Part shown: one piece after another, positions 47,001 to 58,275 of the stretch | Layout of the letters: every line of letters starts with the position of its first letter | Position numbering within the stretch: the stretch's first letter is position 1 | The notes under the pieces: generated by a model | What the model saw: only the letters and a program-made list of their open reading frames with translations | What the model was told of the DNA's origin: nothing | The model's database searches: none | Position numbers and translations under genes: made by a program | From: Cladobotryum mycophilum | Taxonomy: Eukaryota; Ascomycota; Sordariomycetes; Hypocreales; Hypocreaceae | Length of the DNA stretch: 64,000 nt | Assembly: GCA_036429605.1 (NCBI GenBank) | Contig: JAVFKD010000013.1 | Location: 248,001 to 312,000, forward strand | Reading direction: 5' to 3'

Positions 47001-50000
47001 GTTTGCTTAAAATTAATATAATAATATAAATATCTTTTAATAATCTAATTAATTTATTTAATTTATTTATTAGTTTATAAATAATAAACTATACTAAGCT
47101 TATAATTAATATTTAATTATTTAATTAATTCTTATTAAAATTTAAATATAAAAACTAATTTTTAATTTAAAATAATTTTTTTAAGCAAAAAATAAATACT
47201 TATAATTATATATAAAAACATATATATAAATTCTTTTATATTTATAGTTTTTTAGTATAATAAAAAATAAGCCTATTTTATAAGTTTATTAATAATTATA
47301 AAAATACTATTATATTTAATTTTTATAATAGATTTAATTAATATAGATAATTTTATAATAAAGTCTAGTATAACTATTTCTTATAGTTTTTAAAGTATTA
47401 GTAATAATTAGATTTATCCGTATAGTTTATACTTTAAGGCTTTTACTTAGCCGTATATAGTATATATTAAGATAATCTTTTAAATATATTACTTTACTTT
47501 ATAAAAATTAAAATTTTATTTAATTTACTTAAGTATTTTTTATATTTTCTTATATTTATATAAAGAATATTAATAGATTTCTTTAATAAGATTTTCTTAA
47601 AGTTTTAAAAGAATTTAAATTTTATTTTTATACTATTATAAGTTTTTATTATCTATAATAAATCTTTTAAGAAATTTATTTTTTTCTTAGGTTTTATAAT
47701 ATTCTTTAATATAATAAGTCTAAGTATTATTATTTTTAATTTAAAATATAATATTTAATATATATTATATATAATATCTTTTTAAAATAATATTTAGGAT
47801 TTGTTTTATTATAATTATTTTACTTTAATTATAGTTTACTTATTTATTTAAAATATTAGTTTTATTATTCTTTAATCCTTTCTAATAAATAAAAATATAA
47901 TCAAATTCTAATAAATATTTAATATATTTAACTTAATGTTTATTTAATTATTAAATTATAATAAAATAAAAGATATTATTATAATTTATATAGACTTTAA
48001 TTTAATATTCATTTCTAAAAAAATAATATTTTTATTTTTTAAAAGCTAAAATAATTACTAGGAATTTTTTATTATAGATAGAATAATTTAATTTAATACT
48101 ATATAAGACTTATGAATAAAATATAATTAATTATAGTTTATTATTTTTGTTTTATTATTTAAATTAAGCTTTTAATCTAAAATTAAAAAAGTCTATTTTA
48201 AGTTTTATTTTTTTCTAAGTTAAATATTATAAATACTAGATTTTTTATAATCAGGGCTTTAATTTATTCAAAGGCTTATTATGTTTTTTCTATTTACTTA
48301 AATATTTAGTTCTTTTTAATTAACTTATAAAATAAATATATAATTTTATTATAGTTTTTTATAAAATATTAATAATAATTAATAAAACCTAAAAAACTTT
48401 AAACTTTTTTAATAGTATTTAGCTTAGGTTAACTTTATATTATTTTAATTTTAATAAGGTTTATATATATTTTATTTAATATAATAATATATTTAAAAAA
48501 AGTAATTTATTAAATATAAAATTTATATTTTTTTAGTTTAATTAAAAGTTTTATTTTTTAGAATTTAGCAAATACTTAATATATATATTATTTATATTTT
48601 TTAAATATATCTAAGAAAATCAGAATGTTATTAAAATAAACTATTATAAAGATATTAAGGTATTTTTTAAATATATTATTAATTATTTTTTAGAATATTA
48701 TAAAAGTATTTATTAATTTAAAAAATATAATAAAGTATTTAAATAATCTAAACTTAATGCAAAAAGCTATTATCTATTTATTTATTTTTTTTATATAAAT
48801 AAGATTATATACTCCTTTTAGGTTAAGTATAGTAAACTATTTTTTATCTTAAAGATAGTTTTATAATTCTATAATTAAAGGTAATAGAGTATAGTTTTTA
48901 AATATAATTTTATTAAATTATTAATAGTCTATAATTAACTATAATTTTTTATTCTTTTTTAAAAATAAATATTATAAAGTATTTTACTTTTAATATTAAT
49001 AATCTAATAAAGCTTTTAGCTAGCATTTTATTAATCTATTTTTAAAATACTATAAGTTTTTTCTTATTAAGGTTATAGATCTTATAGAATATAAGGTTAA
49101 TTCTATCTTTTAGAATAATCTTATAATTCTATTAGTTATATTTTAGTAGTCTTATATTAAAGGTCTTTTAGAATAGTTTCTTATAGTGTTTATATTCATT
49201 AAAAATATTTTTAAGTCTTTTAATAAGGGTTTTTCTTTTCTTATTTAAAGGTAATCTTTTTTCTAAAAGCTTATTAAGTTCTTTAAATATTTTTTATAAA
49301 AAAATAATAATTCTATAAGTTTTTTATTTTTAATCTTTTTTTTATATAAGTTTTGTTTTTTTTAATAATTAATTAAGTAAAATATCTTATATTTTTTTTA
49401 ATATCTTACTTAAAGATTTTTTTTTAAATCTATTATTTTATTATTAAATCCTTATAAAATCTTATATTTTATATTTATTCTTAACTAAGGTTTTTATTTT
49501 TGTTTTAGTAAAATTAATTAGTTTTTCAATTAATAAAAGAATTATTATCCTATAGTTAAGAATATTCTAAAATCATATTATACTTATTAAGGTCTATTAG
49601 ATTATAGAAAATAAGTTTTTTATACTTTTAGACTTTAATAAAAAAATAATTAATCTTTATATTAATCTATCCTTTATTATAAAAAAAGTTCCTTTTTTAA
49701 TATAATAAAATAAATATAATTTATATCTTGGTTTTTTTTTCTAAAGTAATTATAAACAATTTATAGTTTTAAAGGAAATATAATTATTTATTATTTTACT
49801 ATTTATTAATATAATAAGATAATATTTTTTAATTTATAGTTTTACTATTAGACGAAGTTATTTATAATAGCTTCTATTTATAAAGTTAAGAGATCTTACT
49901 TAATAATTATTTTATAACCTTTTTATAAGTAATTAATCTTATTTTTTACTTTTAGACTATAGATTTTATAAGTTACTATATTATCTTTAGCGTTTAATAT

Positions 50001-52804
50001 ACTTTATAATTTATATTATTTTTATTAATCTTTTAGGTTTTTTTTATAAGTTTAAAAATTAAAGCCTTACTTAAATAGTTCTTAAGTAATTTTTATAATA
50101 AGATATTCTTATATAATTACTATTAGTTTAAATATTTATTAATATTAATCTATAAGCTTAACTTTTTAATATTTTTTATATATAAATTTAATATAATCTT
50201 AATAGTATATATTTTAATAATTAACCTATAAAGATTTATTATATTATAGATTACCTTAATATTCTAGGATTTTTTTATTATAGATTTTTTTTAAATAAAT
50301 AAACTATTAATATTATTAATAAAGGTTTTTAATTAATAATTACTTTTATAAAGTATTATATTTATATTAATAATTAATTTATAAATACTAAATAATATTA
50401 TTAAATTTCTTTTAATAAATCCTATTAATTCTTTTTTCTATTATATCTTTATCCAAGTATATTAACTTATTAAAAAAGCTTTAAATATTAGTTTATACTA
50501 TCTTTTAAACTTTAATAAATTAAATATCTATTTTTAAAATATACCATTTAGCTTATTAAAACATAGTCTATAATTAATTATTATTTAATAATAATATTAA
50601 TTTATTTTTTTCTTTTAGCTTAAAAGCTAGCTTTTATATACTTTTTTTTATTCTTTTTAAGGGATTTATAATTTTTAAAAAAATATTTTATTTTACTATA
50701 ATTATAGTATTTTACTTTTTCTCCTTTTTAGGTTACATTAAGGTTTATTTAACCTAAGTTACTATTATTATTTTTAATAATATAATTATTTTTAGGTTTT
50801 TAATAAGTTTTACCTTTTTATTATTATTTACAATAAGCATATTATCGATCATTGATTCTAATAGTTATTCTAATATACTTTATAAAAGTATCTAATAAAT
50901 TTTTTTAAAAAGTTTATTTTTAATATCTTCTTTTAATCTTTAATAAAACTAGTCTATTAATAATTTATTATCCTAATTAAGTTTTAAAATAGTTTATTTA
51001 AATATAATAATATAATTTAAGACTAATCTTTTTTAATAAAAGTTTTAAAATAATTTTTTTTATTAATAATCTTAAATACTTTTTTAAGTTTTTTAATAAA
51101 TTTATTAAAGTCTTTAAAAATTCATTTCATTCATTTATTTTTTTACTTTTTAGGTTATTATAGTAGTTTCTTATAATAGATTTAAACTATTTTTTAATAA
51201 ATCTTTTTATATAAATATATATATAAATTCTTTTTATATAATTCTTTTTAAAACATTAAGAGTAATAATTATAATAAGTTTTTAAGTCTATAATAAAAGC
51301 CTAAAAAGATATTATTTTAGGTTTTTTAAAAAATAATCCTAGGTTTTTTAGTTTAAGAATTTTTTTAGTATTTTTCTTTTATTTTTTATTTATTTTTTTC
51401 TTAAATTATTAATTTATAACTAAAAGTATTTTTTTTCTTTAATTTCATTAAATAATATAATTAATTATATTAAAATAAGTACCTAAAATAATTATTATTT
51501 TTTATTAATTATAATACTTAATATTACTTAAAGTTATAATAATCTATTAAATAAAAGTCATTAATATATAATATTCTAGGTATTTCTTAATAAGAATAAC
51601 CTAGATTATAGTTAATATTAATAGTAAATTAAAGCAAGGTTAAGCAATAGATTTAATATATTATAATTTAGGTATTAAATTATTAATAATAAATAATTAT
51701 ATTAATAATTAATTAAATATATAAAAAAATATAGATTAGTATATATAATAATTAAATTTATTATAATTTAAATAAATATAAGATTTTATTTTAATAGAAA
51801 TAAACTAATAATTTAATAGTTATAATAGATTAAGTTAATCTTATTTAAGCTATTATATATATTTAAATTAATCTTATTCAAGCTATTAAATATACTTAAG
51901 TTAATCTTATTTAAACTAATTATAATTAGCTATGTTACCCAGGGTTTTACTATAGTTATATTTCTAATCAATAGCTTGTACAGGTATCATTAAAAGTGGG
52001 TCCAGTTCTATAAATAATATAAGTACGTTGGGTCATCATATATATATTAATAAGCTTAAGTTTTTTTATATTTTTTATATAGTATTTTTTATTATAATTA
52101 ATAAAAAAAATATTAAAAAAGAATTTAAAAAAATTAGTTTATTATTATTTAATTTATAGAGTATTTCTTTAATATTTAATATAAAATTATAAATATTAAT
52201 ACCTTTAAAAATACTATTTTAATTTATATAACTTTAAGTTTTTAAAATATTAAAGAATATATATAAGACTATCTTATAGTTAAAATATATAAAAAATTAT
52301 ATTTTTATTTATTAAAATAACTTTTTAATTATAATATTAATTATAATTAATTAATTTATAAAAAGTATAATAGTAATTATATATTAAATAATACTTTTAT
52401 ATAAAGAGGGTTTTAAGCTTTATATAGTAAATAAAGTATTAAGTAAATATTATAAAACAAAAAAACTTATATATGACTTAAAGGTATACTTATTATTTAA
52501 AAAAAATTTAATTAATTAGATTAAAAAGATATAAATAAATAAATTAAATAGAAAAGACAGTAAAAAGGGTCTACTTATATAAAAGCTTTATACTATAGTA
52601 AGTATAGTAAAACTAACTATAATATACAAATCTATAAAAAAGTATAATTAAATAAAAAATATAATTATCTTTTTTAATACTATTATAATAACTAGATATT
52701 TAATATAGATTAAAAAGTATTCAAAGCTGATTTTGTTTTTTTCTATACAAGGTAATAAGGGGTGGCACACTTGTTTATGTGGCACACTCGCTTATAGAAT
52801 ATGT
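44094..52804 (+). mobile_element. TIR DNA transposon (copy 3), split by an LTR element
   Basis: The left end begins ACATATTCCATAAGC and the right end is its inverted partner. TA flanks both sides (44092-44093 and 52805-52806). Each end has two tandem copies of a unit near AAGCGAGTGTGCCA, a variant of the unit in copies 1 and 2. The element is interrupted at 45198/52041 by the family 1 LTR element. Subtracting that and its 5 bp duplication leaves 1864 bp, matching the other copies. The orientation is that of copy 1. The interior is RIP-mutated and unreadable. Confidence 0.9.
45199..52040 (-). mobile_element. Family 1 LTR retrotransposon, complete, RIP-mutated
   Basis: Left LTR 45199-45639 (441 bp) starts TGTGATGTTCCGGGCG. 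Right LTR 51567-52040 (474 bp) ends GTCATCATA, the mutated form of CGTCACA. The 5 bp duplication TATAT flanks it at 45194-45198 and 52041-52045, and joining the flanks restores the TIR element sequence seen at 1081-1110. Length is 6842 bp, the most complete family 1 copy here. Five-base duplication and size fit a Gypsy-type element, but no gag or pol can be read. The two LTRs differ by exactly one 33 bp tandem unit. Strand is inferred from the TATA box in the related solo LTR at 53116. Confidence 0.9.
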
Positions 52805-52806
52805 TA

Positions 52807-53115
52807 TATTAAATTAATTATTAATATATAATACTTGCATAAAGATACTTTATTCTATTATTTAATATTATTTTACTTTATTATTAATAATAAAATATTA
52901 TAATATAGGTTATTTTTATGAAGAAACGTCTAAAATATTATAAATATTTACTTTTATTTAGTCTTTTTTAATACTCATTTATAAATTTAATAAAGTTTAT
53001 TTATATATATGCTTTTATTATATAAATGATTTTAATTAGTTTTATAATATTAAGAGTAGGTTTAATCTAGATTTAGGTTATATAGTATTTTATCTTTTTA
53101 AAAATTTAAAAAACC
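52807..53115. repeat. AT-rich sequence with family 1 LTR terminal remnant
   Basis: Heavily AT-rich. About 52905-52945 reads like the end of a family 1 LTR (GGTTATTTTTATGAAGAAACG, aligning with the GGAAACGCCCGG region) and is RIP-mutated. The remainder shows nothing recognisable. It marks the right edge of the second AT-rich block. Confidence 0.5.
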
Positions 53116-53511
53116 TGTGACGACCCGACCCTATTGGAACAGATAACAACAGGCCGGACCTACCTTTAGCGTCACAACTGCGACTTACCAACTGGCACCA
53201 CTCCGGGAAAAGTCAGGAAGAACTGACCAATCAAAAGAGTGATCACCACAACACCAGTGATCACTCAATTGATCACAGAACGAACGATCGTGATCACCTC
53301 AATGATCACTGCGCATTCCATTTGTATATAACCTCACGATCATTACCATCTAGATAGTCAGATAGCCAGTCGTTAATACAATTGTTCACCATCAGCAACC
53401 TAATGCCTGAACTGTGACACTTTAACCCATTGCTCAATCTCGCCCTGATCCACTGCCAACATCAAACCACGATCTGGGTTATCCTTGTTGGGAAACGCCC
53501 GGAACGTCACA
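53116..53511 (+). repeat. Solo LTR of family 1, not RIP-mutated
   Basis: 396 bp with intact TG...CA ends: TGTGACGACCCGACCC at the left and CCCGGAACGTCACA at the right. Flanking pentamers are AAACC and CAACC, one mismatch. Base composition is normal, so this copy shows the unmutated LTR sequence. It contains five TGATCAC motifs in 53239-53310 and a TATA-like TATATAA at 53325-53331, which suggests transcription from left to right. It probably arose by recombination between the LTRs of a full element. Confidence 0.85.
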
Positions 53512-53855
53512 CAACCTAAGAGTCCTAGAAGGTAAAAAATAGGGCTTTTATAGTATGGCACTAGACTTTTGTTTATGTTATTATAGTTTGCCCAACTTAA
53601 CCATTACTCAGGTACTGTTTATATTAAAGCAGTATTAGCTTAGGAATCTTAATAAGAAATGAAATTTATAATGTTAGTATTCGAGTATTAGATTGGACTA
53701 TTCTCTACGTATCATACAGACTATTGAGGAGGATATAAGACATACTAAAAAAATGCATCTATTAATCACTTTTATTCTTAAACATTATCCTATCTTCGAT
53801 TCGGTACATCGTACATATTGCCATCCATATTCTATTTACATTCATCTATTCGTAA
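53512..53855. repeat. Dispersed repeat, partly RIP-mutated, 3' of glycosyltransferase gene
   Basis: About 53535-53700 matches 61335-61505 over its length (for example CATTACTCAGG near 53600 and 61413, and TGTTAGTATTC versus TGTTGGAATTC). This copy carries many C-to-T changes relative to the other. The rest up to the glycosyltransferase stop has no recognised feature; the short frame at 53693 has no family motif. Confidence 0.55.
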
Positions 53856-55160
53856 TCACTCGGCAGTGTCCGTCTTCTGTGGACGCTGCCTTTCAAAGCT
53901 GAAATTCCATACTTCAGTCCGCTCGTCTCCTGCCGATGACTGCTTCAAGCCAACGTGCTGAAACACACTCGGATCTATAGCCCACTTGGCCAGGGAGTGG
54001 TCCCTCGCGTAGTCCTCCAGAATCTGGTCCCCGGCGAAGGCGTAGGGCGGGTTCCTGAGCAGAGAGAGAACGCCATCAAGGTGCCGGTGCGGAAACACCA
54101 GCCCCTGTGCGCAGCAGCCGTAACTCGGCATCTCTACCGCCCCGTGCCAGCTCCAAGTGAAGGGGTTGAGTCGATGAACTGATACTCGTCCGGCCAAAAA
54201 GTACAGGACCACGAGAGCGGGCATCCAGAGCCCCAGCACGAGTGCCGCCAGGTATCGAGATGCATGGCCCGTCGTGGCGCTGCCGGATCCGCCAATGAGC
54301 TTGTACCGGAATCGCTTCTTGCCCAAGGCAAACCTCGCCAGGAATACCAGCAGCACCACCGTGTACACCAGAAAGATGTTCTTCGAGTACATCAGCCACT
54401 CTTCATTGTTCCAGCCCATGAATATCTCAGAGTAGAACAGCCGCAGATATAGCCAATCCTTCTTGGTCTTCTTGGCTTGGTTCTCAACGTATGTCAATCC
54501 TCTCTTGAATCGCTTAAACCAGTCACGCGACGCAATGATGTCGTCTTCCACCAGCGCAAAGTACGGTGATCCGTGGTTCTTGCACGTCTCTACAAGGGCT
54601 GAGTGATCTAGACGCATATTCTCGACTCGGCCGTCGCCACGGTGCTCGGCATGCCCGTCATTATCACCATCATATAAGTCGAACGGAATTGTACGGTAGA
54701 CGCTGCTGCCGTTCTTATTGCTGCTGCCAGATGGAGGTTCGCCGTACAGGATAACCTCATCCGCAATCTTCTCCAGCCACGATTGGCCGTACCCGAAATG
54801 ATTCTTGGGCGACTTGTTCGCGAGCAGGACGACAAGATGGACGGATGCGCGCTCGTCGGGCGTGAGTGTGTCGGTGAGGGTAGCAATGGTATATGCTAGG
54901 AAGGACTCGCTGGTTCGATTGACGCTCGGGATGCCGATGCAGAGGAACCTTTCGCTTGGCTGTGCCGGCCTGTGCTTCGCGGGAAGATGTTGGAGGTACT
55001 GTTCGGCCTCTGTGGATCTCACAAGGGAGTACTTTTGCTCGTACGCTCTGCTAGTGTTGTAGAAGATGGACGACGGGTCATCGTACGAATTGAAGTAGCA
55101 GAAAATTAGAAGCAGCAGCCACAGCAGCCAGAAGCCGGCATTGAGGCGAGTCGCAAGCAT
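53856..55160 (-). CDS. PGAP4-like GPI-glycan GalNAc transferase (GT-A fold)
   Basis: Single-exon gene, 434 residues from the ATG at 55160. The N-terminal signal anchor is about residues 10-24 (FWLLWLLLLIFCYF). The first half of a GT-A domain follows (FLCIGIPSVNRTSE at 72-85). The metal-binding acidic motif is LVEDD (203-207). Two closely spaced membrane helices at about 262-278 and 303-324 split the catalytic domain, which resumes with PSYGCCAQG and GDQILEDYA. A GT-A fold interrupted by tandem membrane helices is the hallmark of PGAP4 (TMEM246), which adds GalNAc to the GPI glycan in the Golgi. Fungal relatives are known only as hypothetical proteins to my knowledge, so the acceptor is inferred. 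The gene stands alone between repeats and a 1.4 kb intergenic region. Confidence 0.82.
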   Translation of the reverse strand: MLATRLNAGFWLLWLLLLIFCYFNSYDDPSSIFYNTSRAYEQKYSLVRSTEAEQYLQHLPAKHRPAQPSERFLCIGIPSVNRTSESFLAYTIATLTDTLTPDERASVHLVVLLANKSPKNHFGYGQSWLEKIADEVILYGEPPSGSSNKNGSSVYRTIPFDLYDGDNDGHAEHRGDGRVENMRLDHSALVETCKNHGSPYFALVEDDIIASRDWFKRFKRGLTYVENQAKKTKKDWLYLRLFYSEIFMGWNNEEWLMYSKNIFLVYTVVLLVFLARFALGKKRFRYKLIGGSGSATTGHASRYLAALVLGLWMPALVVLYFLAGRVSVHRLNPFTWSWHGAVEMPSYGCCAQGLVFPHRHLDGVLSLLRNPPYAFAGDQILEDYARDHSLAKWAIDPSVFQHVGLKQSSAGDERTEVWNFSFERQRPQKTDTAE

Positions 55161-56561
55161 AGCTGCTTCGCCCGTATCGCGGCGGCAACCTGTGCACCAG
55201 AGTTGTCACGGGTGGTTAGAGGAAAGAGGATCCTATTGAAAATAAAAAAAGAAGCAAAGGGTGCACAGATTGGGATAAGACCATATCATCCATGGATGTT
55301 GTTGACATGGGAGATAACGCCCACTACCTTGGGTACTCCGTAAGTTAGGCATAACCACTGTAGAGATCAACTCAGGGGCTAGAATTTATTCCTGGTATTG
55401 CGGCCCACATTCGCGTCAAGTGGACTGAAAGAGGAAAAGGCCGACAGTGCTTCAAAGTCCGCAGAGAAAGCAAGACATTTCTTCTTGGAGACTCTCACAA
55501 TAACGTCTAGTACACACAAAGAAAGAAATGGTACCATCAAAATGATTTAAAGCTCAACAACACGATTCTTGAATCAAGCCATTCACGTTAATTATTAACC
55601 CTTCCAAGTACATACAAAATTACCAAACTTCATTTTGCATGCACCTCTAGATAACCAGGCATGTCCAAAACCAGAGTAATCTTTATCAGGTTAGAAATGT
55701 AATATACACTATCACCTTATCGATAAATGTGCTTCGCATAAACAATGCCTTATCGCTACCCTATACATTTACGCCAAAGTTCATACATCGGTGACTACTG
55801 ACTCTCATTTAAATCGTATACAGACCTTCACAGTTGGTCTAACACATCGTATAATTCCCCTTTAATCAGCTCCTCTCATAGCACACATCTTTAGGAAAAG
55901 ACGTTGTGTACAATTTCCAGGGCCGATAATCTCATAGACAAACATCCGTGTGCTGGTGTTCTAAGGTGCTGTTACTTTGGGAAGAAGATTCAATGTGGAG
56001 ATATTGAGTTCCACTATTGTTCTCACGTCCCGGCCAGGCCCTGGAGGACTGAGAGGAGTTTCACAACCTTGGAAAGCACACATATTCTGGGGCAATCTAC
56101 AGTAAGCTTCTGCGATTAAAAGGGGATTTCAATAGTGTGATGTTCATTACAAATCTGATCTGATCCGAGGACGAATGTTCATGTTCATAGCTAGTGCTCA
56201 CGGATGGCTGGGGAAGCGTTTGTACGGAGCGGGACATCCCGCACGGAAGGGTTTCCCGCACATGGAAACTTCCGTCTGTTGAGCTTCCAACGCGGACACG
56301 CTTCCGGGGGTCCACAAATCTTCCGTGTAACTTCATTCATGCGCCGCCGTTCTTCAGATTGTATGAGGAATCAATTATTTTTGTATTATTCATGTTTCTA
56401 GAAGACGTTGGAGCCTTTCATGTCAAAATGACACTATTAAAGGAGCTCAAGGACGCAAGATATTGATCAATGCCATCACTCACCATTACAACAGAAGCAC
56501 ATCATCGCACAACCATATTTTCTCACATTCCAACATCTTGCAAACTTTACCAGTTCCCAAA
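55161..56561. other. Long intergenic region, dehydrogenase promoter side
   Basis: 1.4 kb between the divergent glycosyltransferase and dehydrogenase starts. No gene is supported; the frames at 55904-56466 overlap on both strands and lack motifs. The right part (56220-56310) is rich in CGG/CCG half-sites, described separately. Confidence 0.5.
56225..56258. promoter_or_regulatory. CGG-N6-CCG site and clustered Zn2Cys6 half-sites upstream of dehydrogenase
   Basis: GCGGGACATCCCGC at 56229-56242 contains CGG-N6-CCG (56230-56241). A second CGG at 56244-56246 pairs with a CCG at 56256-56258 at spacing 9. Zn2Cys6 dimers bind such inverted CGG triplets, and N6 is the PPR1/UaY-type spacing. The site lies 321 bp upstream of the dehydrogenase ATG. 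Confidence 0.55.
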
Positions 56562-57703
56562 ATGACTGAAATCACATTCGACGTGTTTCGTGGGACAGAG
56601 GGCGTCGCTCCTGTTCAGCGGTCTGTCACCAAGAAGCTGCGTCCCAACGATGTCCACTTTGAGATCACTCACTCTGGTCTTTGCGGTACCGACTTGCATT
56701 TCCGTCACGCCGATATTGCGTTAGGTCACGAAGGCGTTGGAATCGTTCGCACGGTTGGCGAAGCCGTACGTGATTTTAAAGTCGGTGATGTCGTCGGATT
56801 TGGCTACGTTCGTGAGGTCTGTGGCCACTGCACAAGTTGTTTGACCGGTAAGTAGAGCAAACGTCAGCCCTTTGATTTTGATGAAGTGGTTGCTAATAGA
56901 TTGGGATATTGTTCAGGATGGGATCAGTACTGTCCCAATAGCGTTGCCTACGGAGCTGCCGACTTCGATACCGGTAGCTTCTCTCAAGGAGCAGTCGTTG
57001 ACGCACGCTGCGTCTTCCACATCCCATTCGAGCTCGATCCCGCAGAAGCAGCACCTCTTATGTGCGGCGGCGGAACTGTATGGACAATTCTGTCGCAATA
57101 TGGTATCAAACCTACCGACCGTGTCGGTGTAATGGGAATTGGTGGCCTAGGTCACATAGCCATCAAGATGGCAGCTGCTATGGGCTGTCATGTTGTTGTG
57201 CTATCTAGCAGCGAATCGAAGCGAGAAGAAGCTATCAAATTCGGCGCCCAGGAGTTTCATGTGTTCCGCCAGGGCGAGAAATTCGAGGGAGATATTGCGC
57301 CGATCAACCACCTGTTGCTCACTGGTAGTTCCCAGGTCGATTATGCTGCGTACGTCACCCAATATCTATTTTCCTGGAATTATAAATGAACCTCTCAGAC
57401 TGACCAGCTTTATATAGGCTGATCCCTCTTATGGCGGCAAATGGCGCCATCTATCCTCTTTCCGTGGACTTTTCCCCTTCAGAAGTCGTCATGTTCCACT
57501 TGGGCCTCAAGGGCGTACGGATTCAGGCTTCTGCTGTCGTATCTTCGACGGAAATGCGCAAGATGCTGCAGTTTTGTGCTCTGCACTCCATCGTCCCTCA
57601 AATCCAGAAGTTCCCACTCAGCTCGCAGGGAATAGTCGACGCCATGCAGGTTTTGACTGACGGAAAGGTGAGGTATCGAGCTGTTCTTGTTGCACAGACA
57701 TAA
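56562..57703 (+). CDS. Zinc-dependent alcohol dehydrogenase (MDR superfamily, CAD-like)
   Basis: Exons 56562-56847, 56917-57349 and 57418-57703; introns are GTAAGT...TTCAG (69 bp) and GTACGT...ATATAG (68 bp); 334 residues. The start ATG has a good fungal context (CCCAAAATGAC). The GroES-like domain carries the catalytic zinc ligands Cys41 (GLCGTD) and His56-Glu57 (GHEGVG). All four structural zinc cysteines are present (Cys87, 90, 93, 101). The Rossmann motif is GIGGLG at 169-174, and the following LSSSESKR suggests NADP(H) preference, as in cinnamyl-alcohol-type dehydrogenases. It reversibly oxidises alcohols to aldehydes; the substrate is unknown. The Zn2Cys6 gene 572 bp downstream on the same strand shares a CGG-N6-CCG promoter element, suggesting control by it. 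Confidence 0.92.
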
Positions 57704-58275
57704 GATGGAATTGTTTCCATGTAGTTATTCGTTAACGAAATACAAGAAGAAGCCGCGACGAGCTTGGCTAGAGGCGAGGAGCTAGAGACTAAGACTTGGG
57801 ACTTGTTTATAATGTAATCTTTACTCCTTGTTCCTCTATATTTACAATTGATGTGGCGAGTGTTCTTTCAATACGAATAGCTAAAATTGTACAGTAGATT
57901 TAAGTAGTGAATGAGAGTAAAGCTGAACTGATTTGCATACTTCGCAATGTATCTTCTACATATCGAGCCTTAGATCTCATGAATATTATTAATAATTCGC
58001 CCTATATCGACCTGCTCTAAGCTTTGCCTTATTGCTCATAACTAAAAGAGACATGCTATAGTGTTAGGTCTGTACTTTTATAAGTTTGAACCTCGCTACC
58101 TCAACAGACGTCATCATGATTTATACTGCTAACACAAAATGGCTCACGTGACCTGAATCTAATCAGAGTAGTGTGCCTCATAGCACGGAAAGTTCCGAGT
58201 GGCCTTCAACGGCCCGAAATTGGAGGAAAGCCCTTTTTATTCCCCATTATCTTGCGAGTTGTACGTATCAAAGAC
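57704..58275. other. Intergenic between dehydrogenase and regulator
   Basis: 572 bp containing the 3' region of the dehydrogenase and the promoter of the regulator, with a CACGTG E-box-like word at 58145-58150 and the CGG-N6-CCG site described separately. No gene seen. Confidence 0.45.
58186..58197. promoter_or_regulatory. CGG-N6-CCG site upstream of the Zn2Cys6 regulator
   Basis: CGGAAAGTTCCG is a CGG-N6-CCG inverted repeat, 79 bp upstream of the regulator start codon and with the same spacing as the site upstream of the dehydrogenase. This suggests autoregulation, by inference. Confidence 0.55.

Noticed and set aside
55904..56466. Short overlapping open frames upstream of the dehydrogenase
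   Set aside because: They occur on both strands over the same bases, lack motifs, and lie in a promoter region rich in CGG half-sites.
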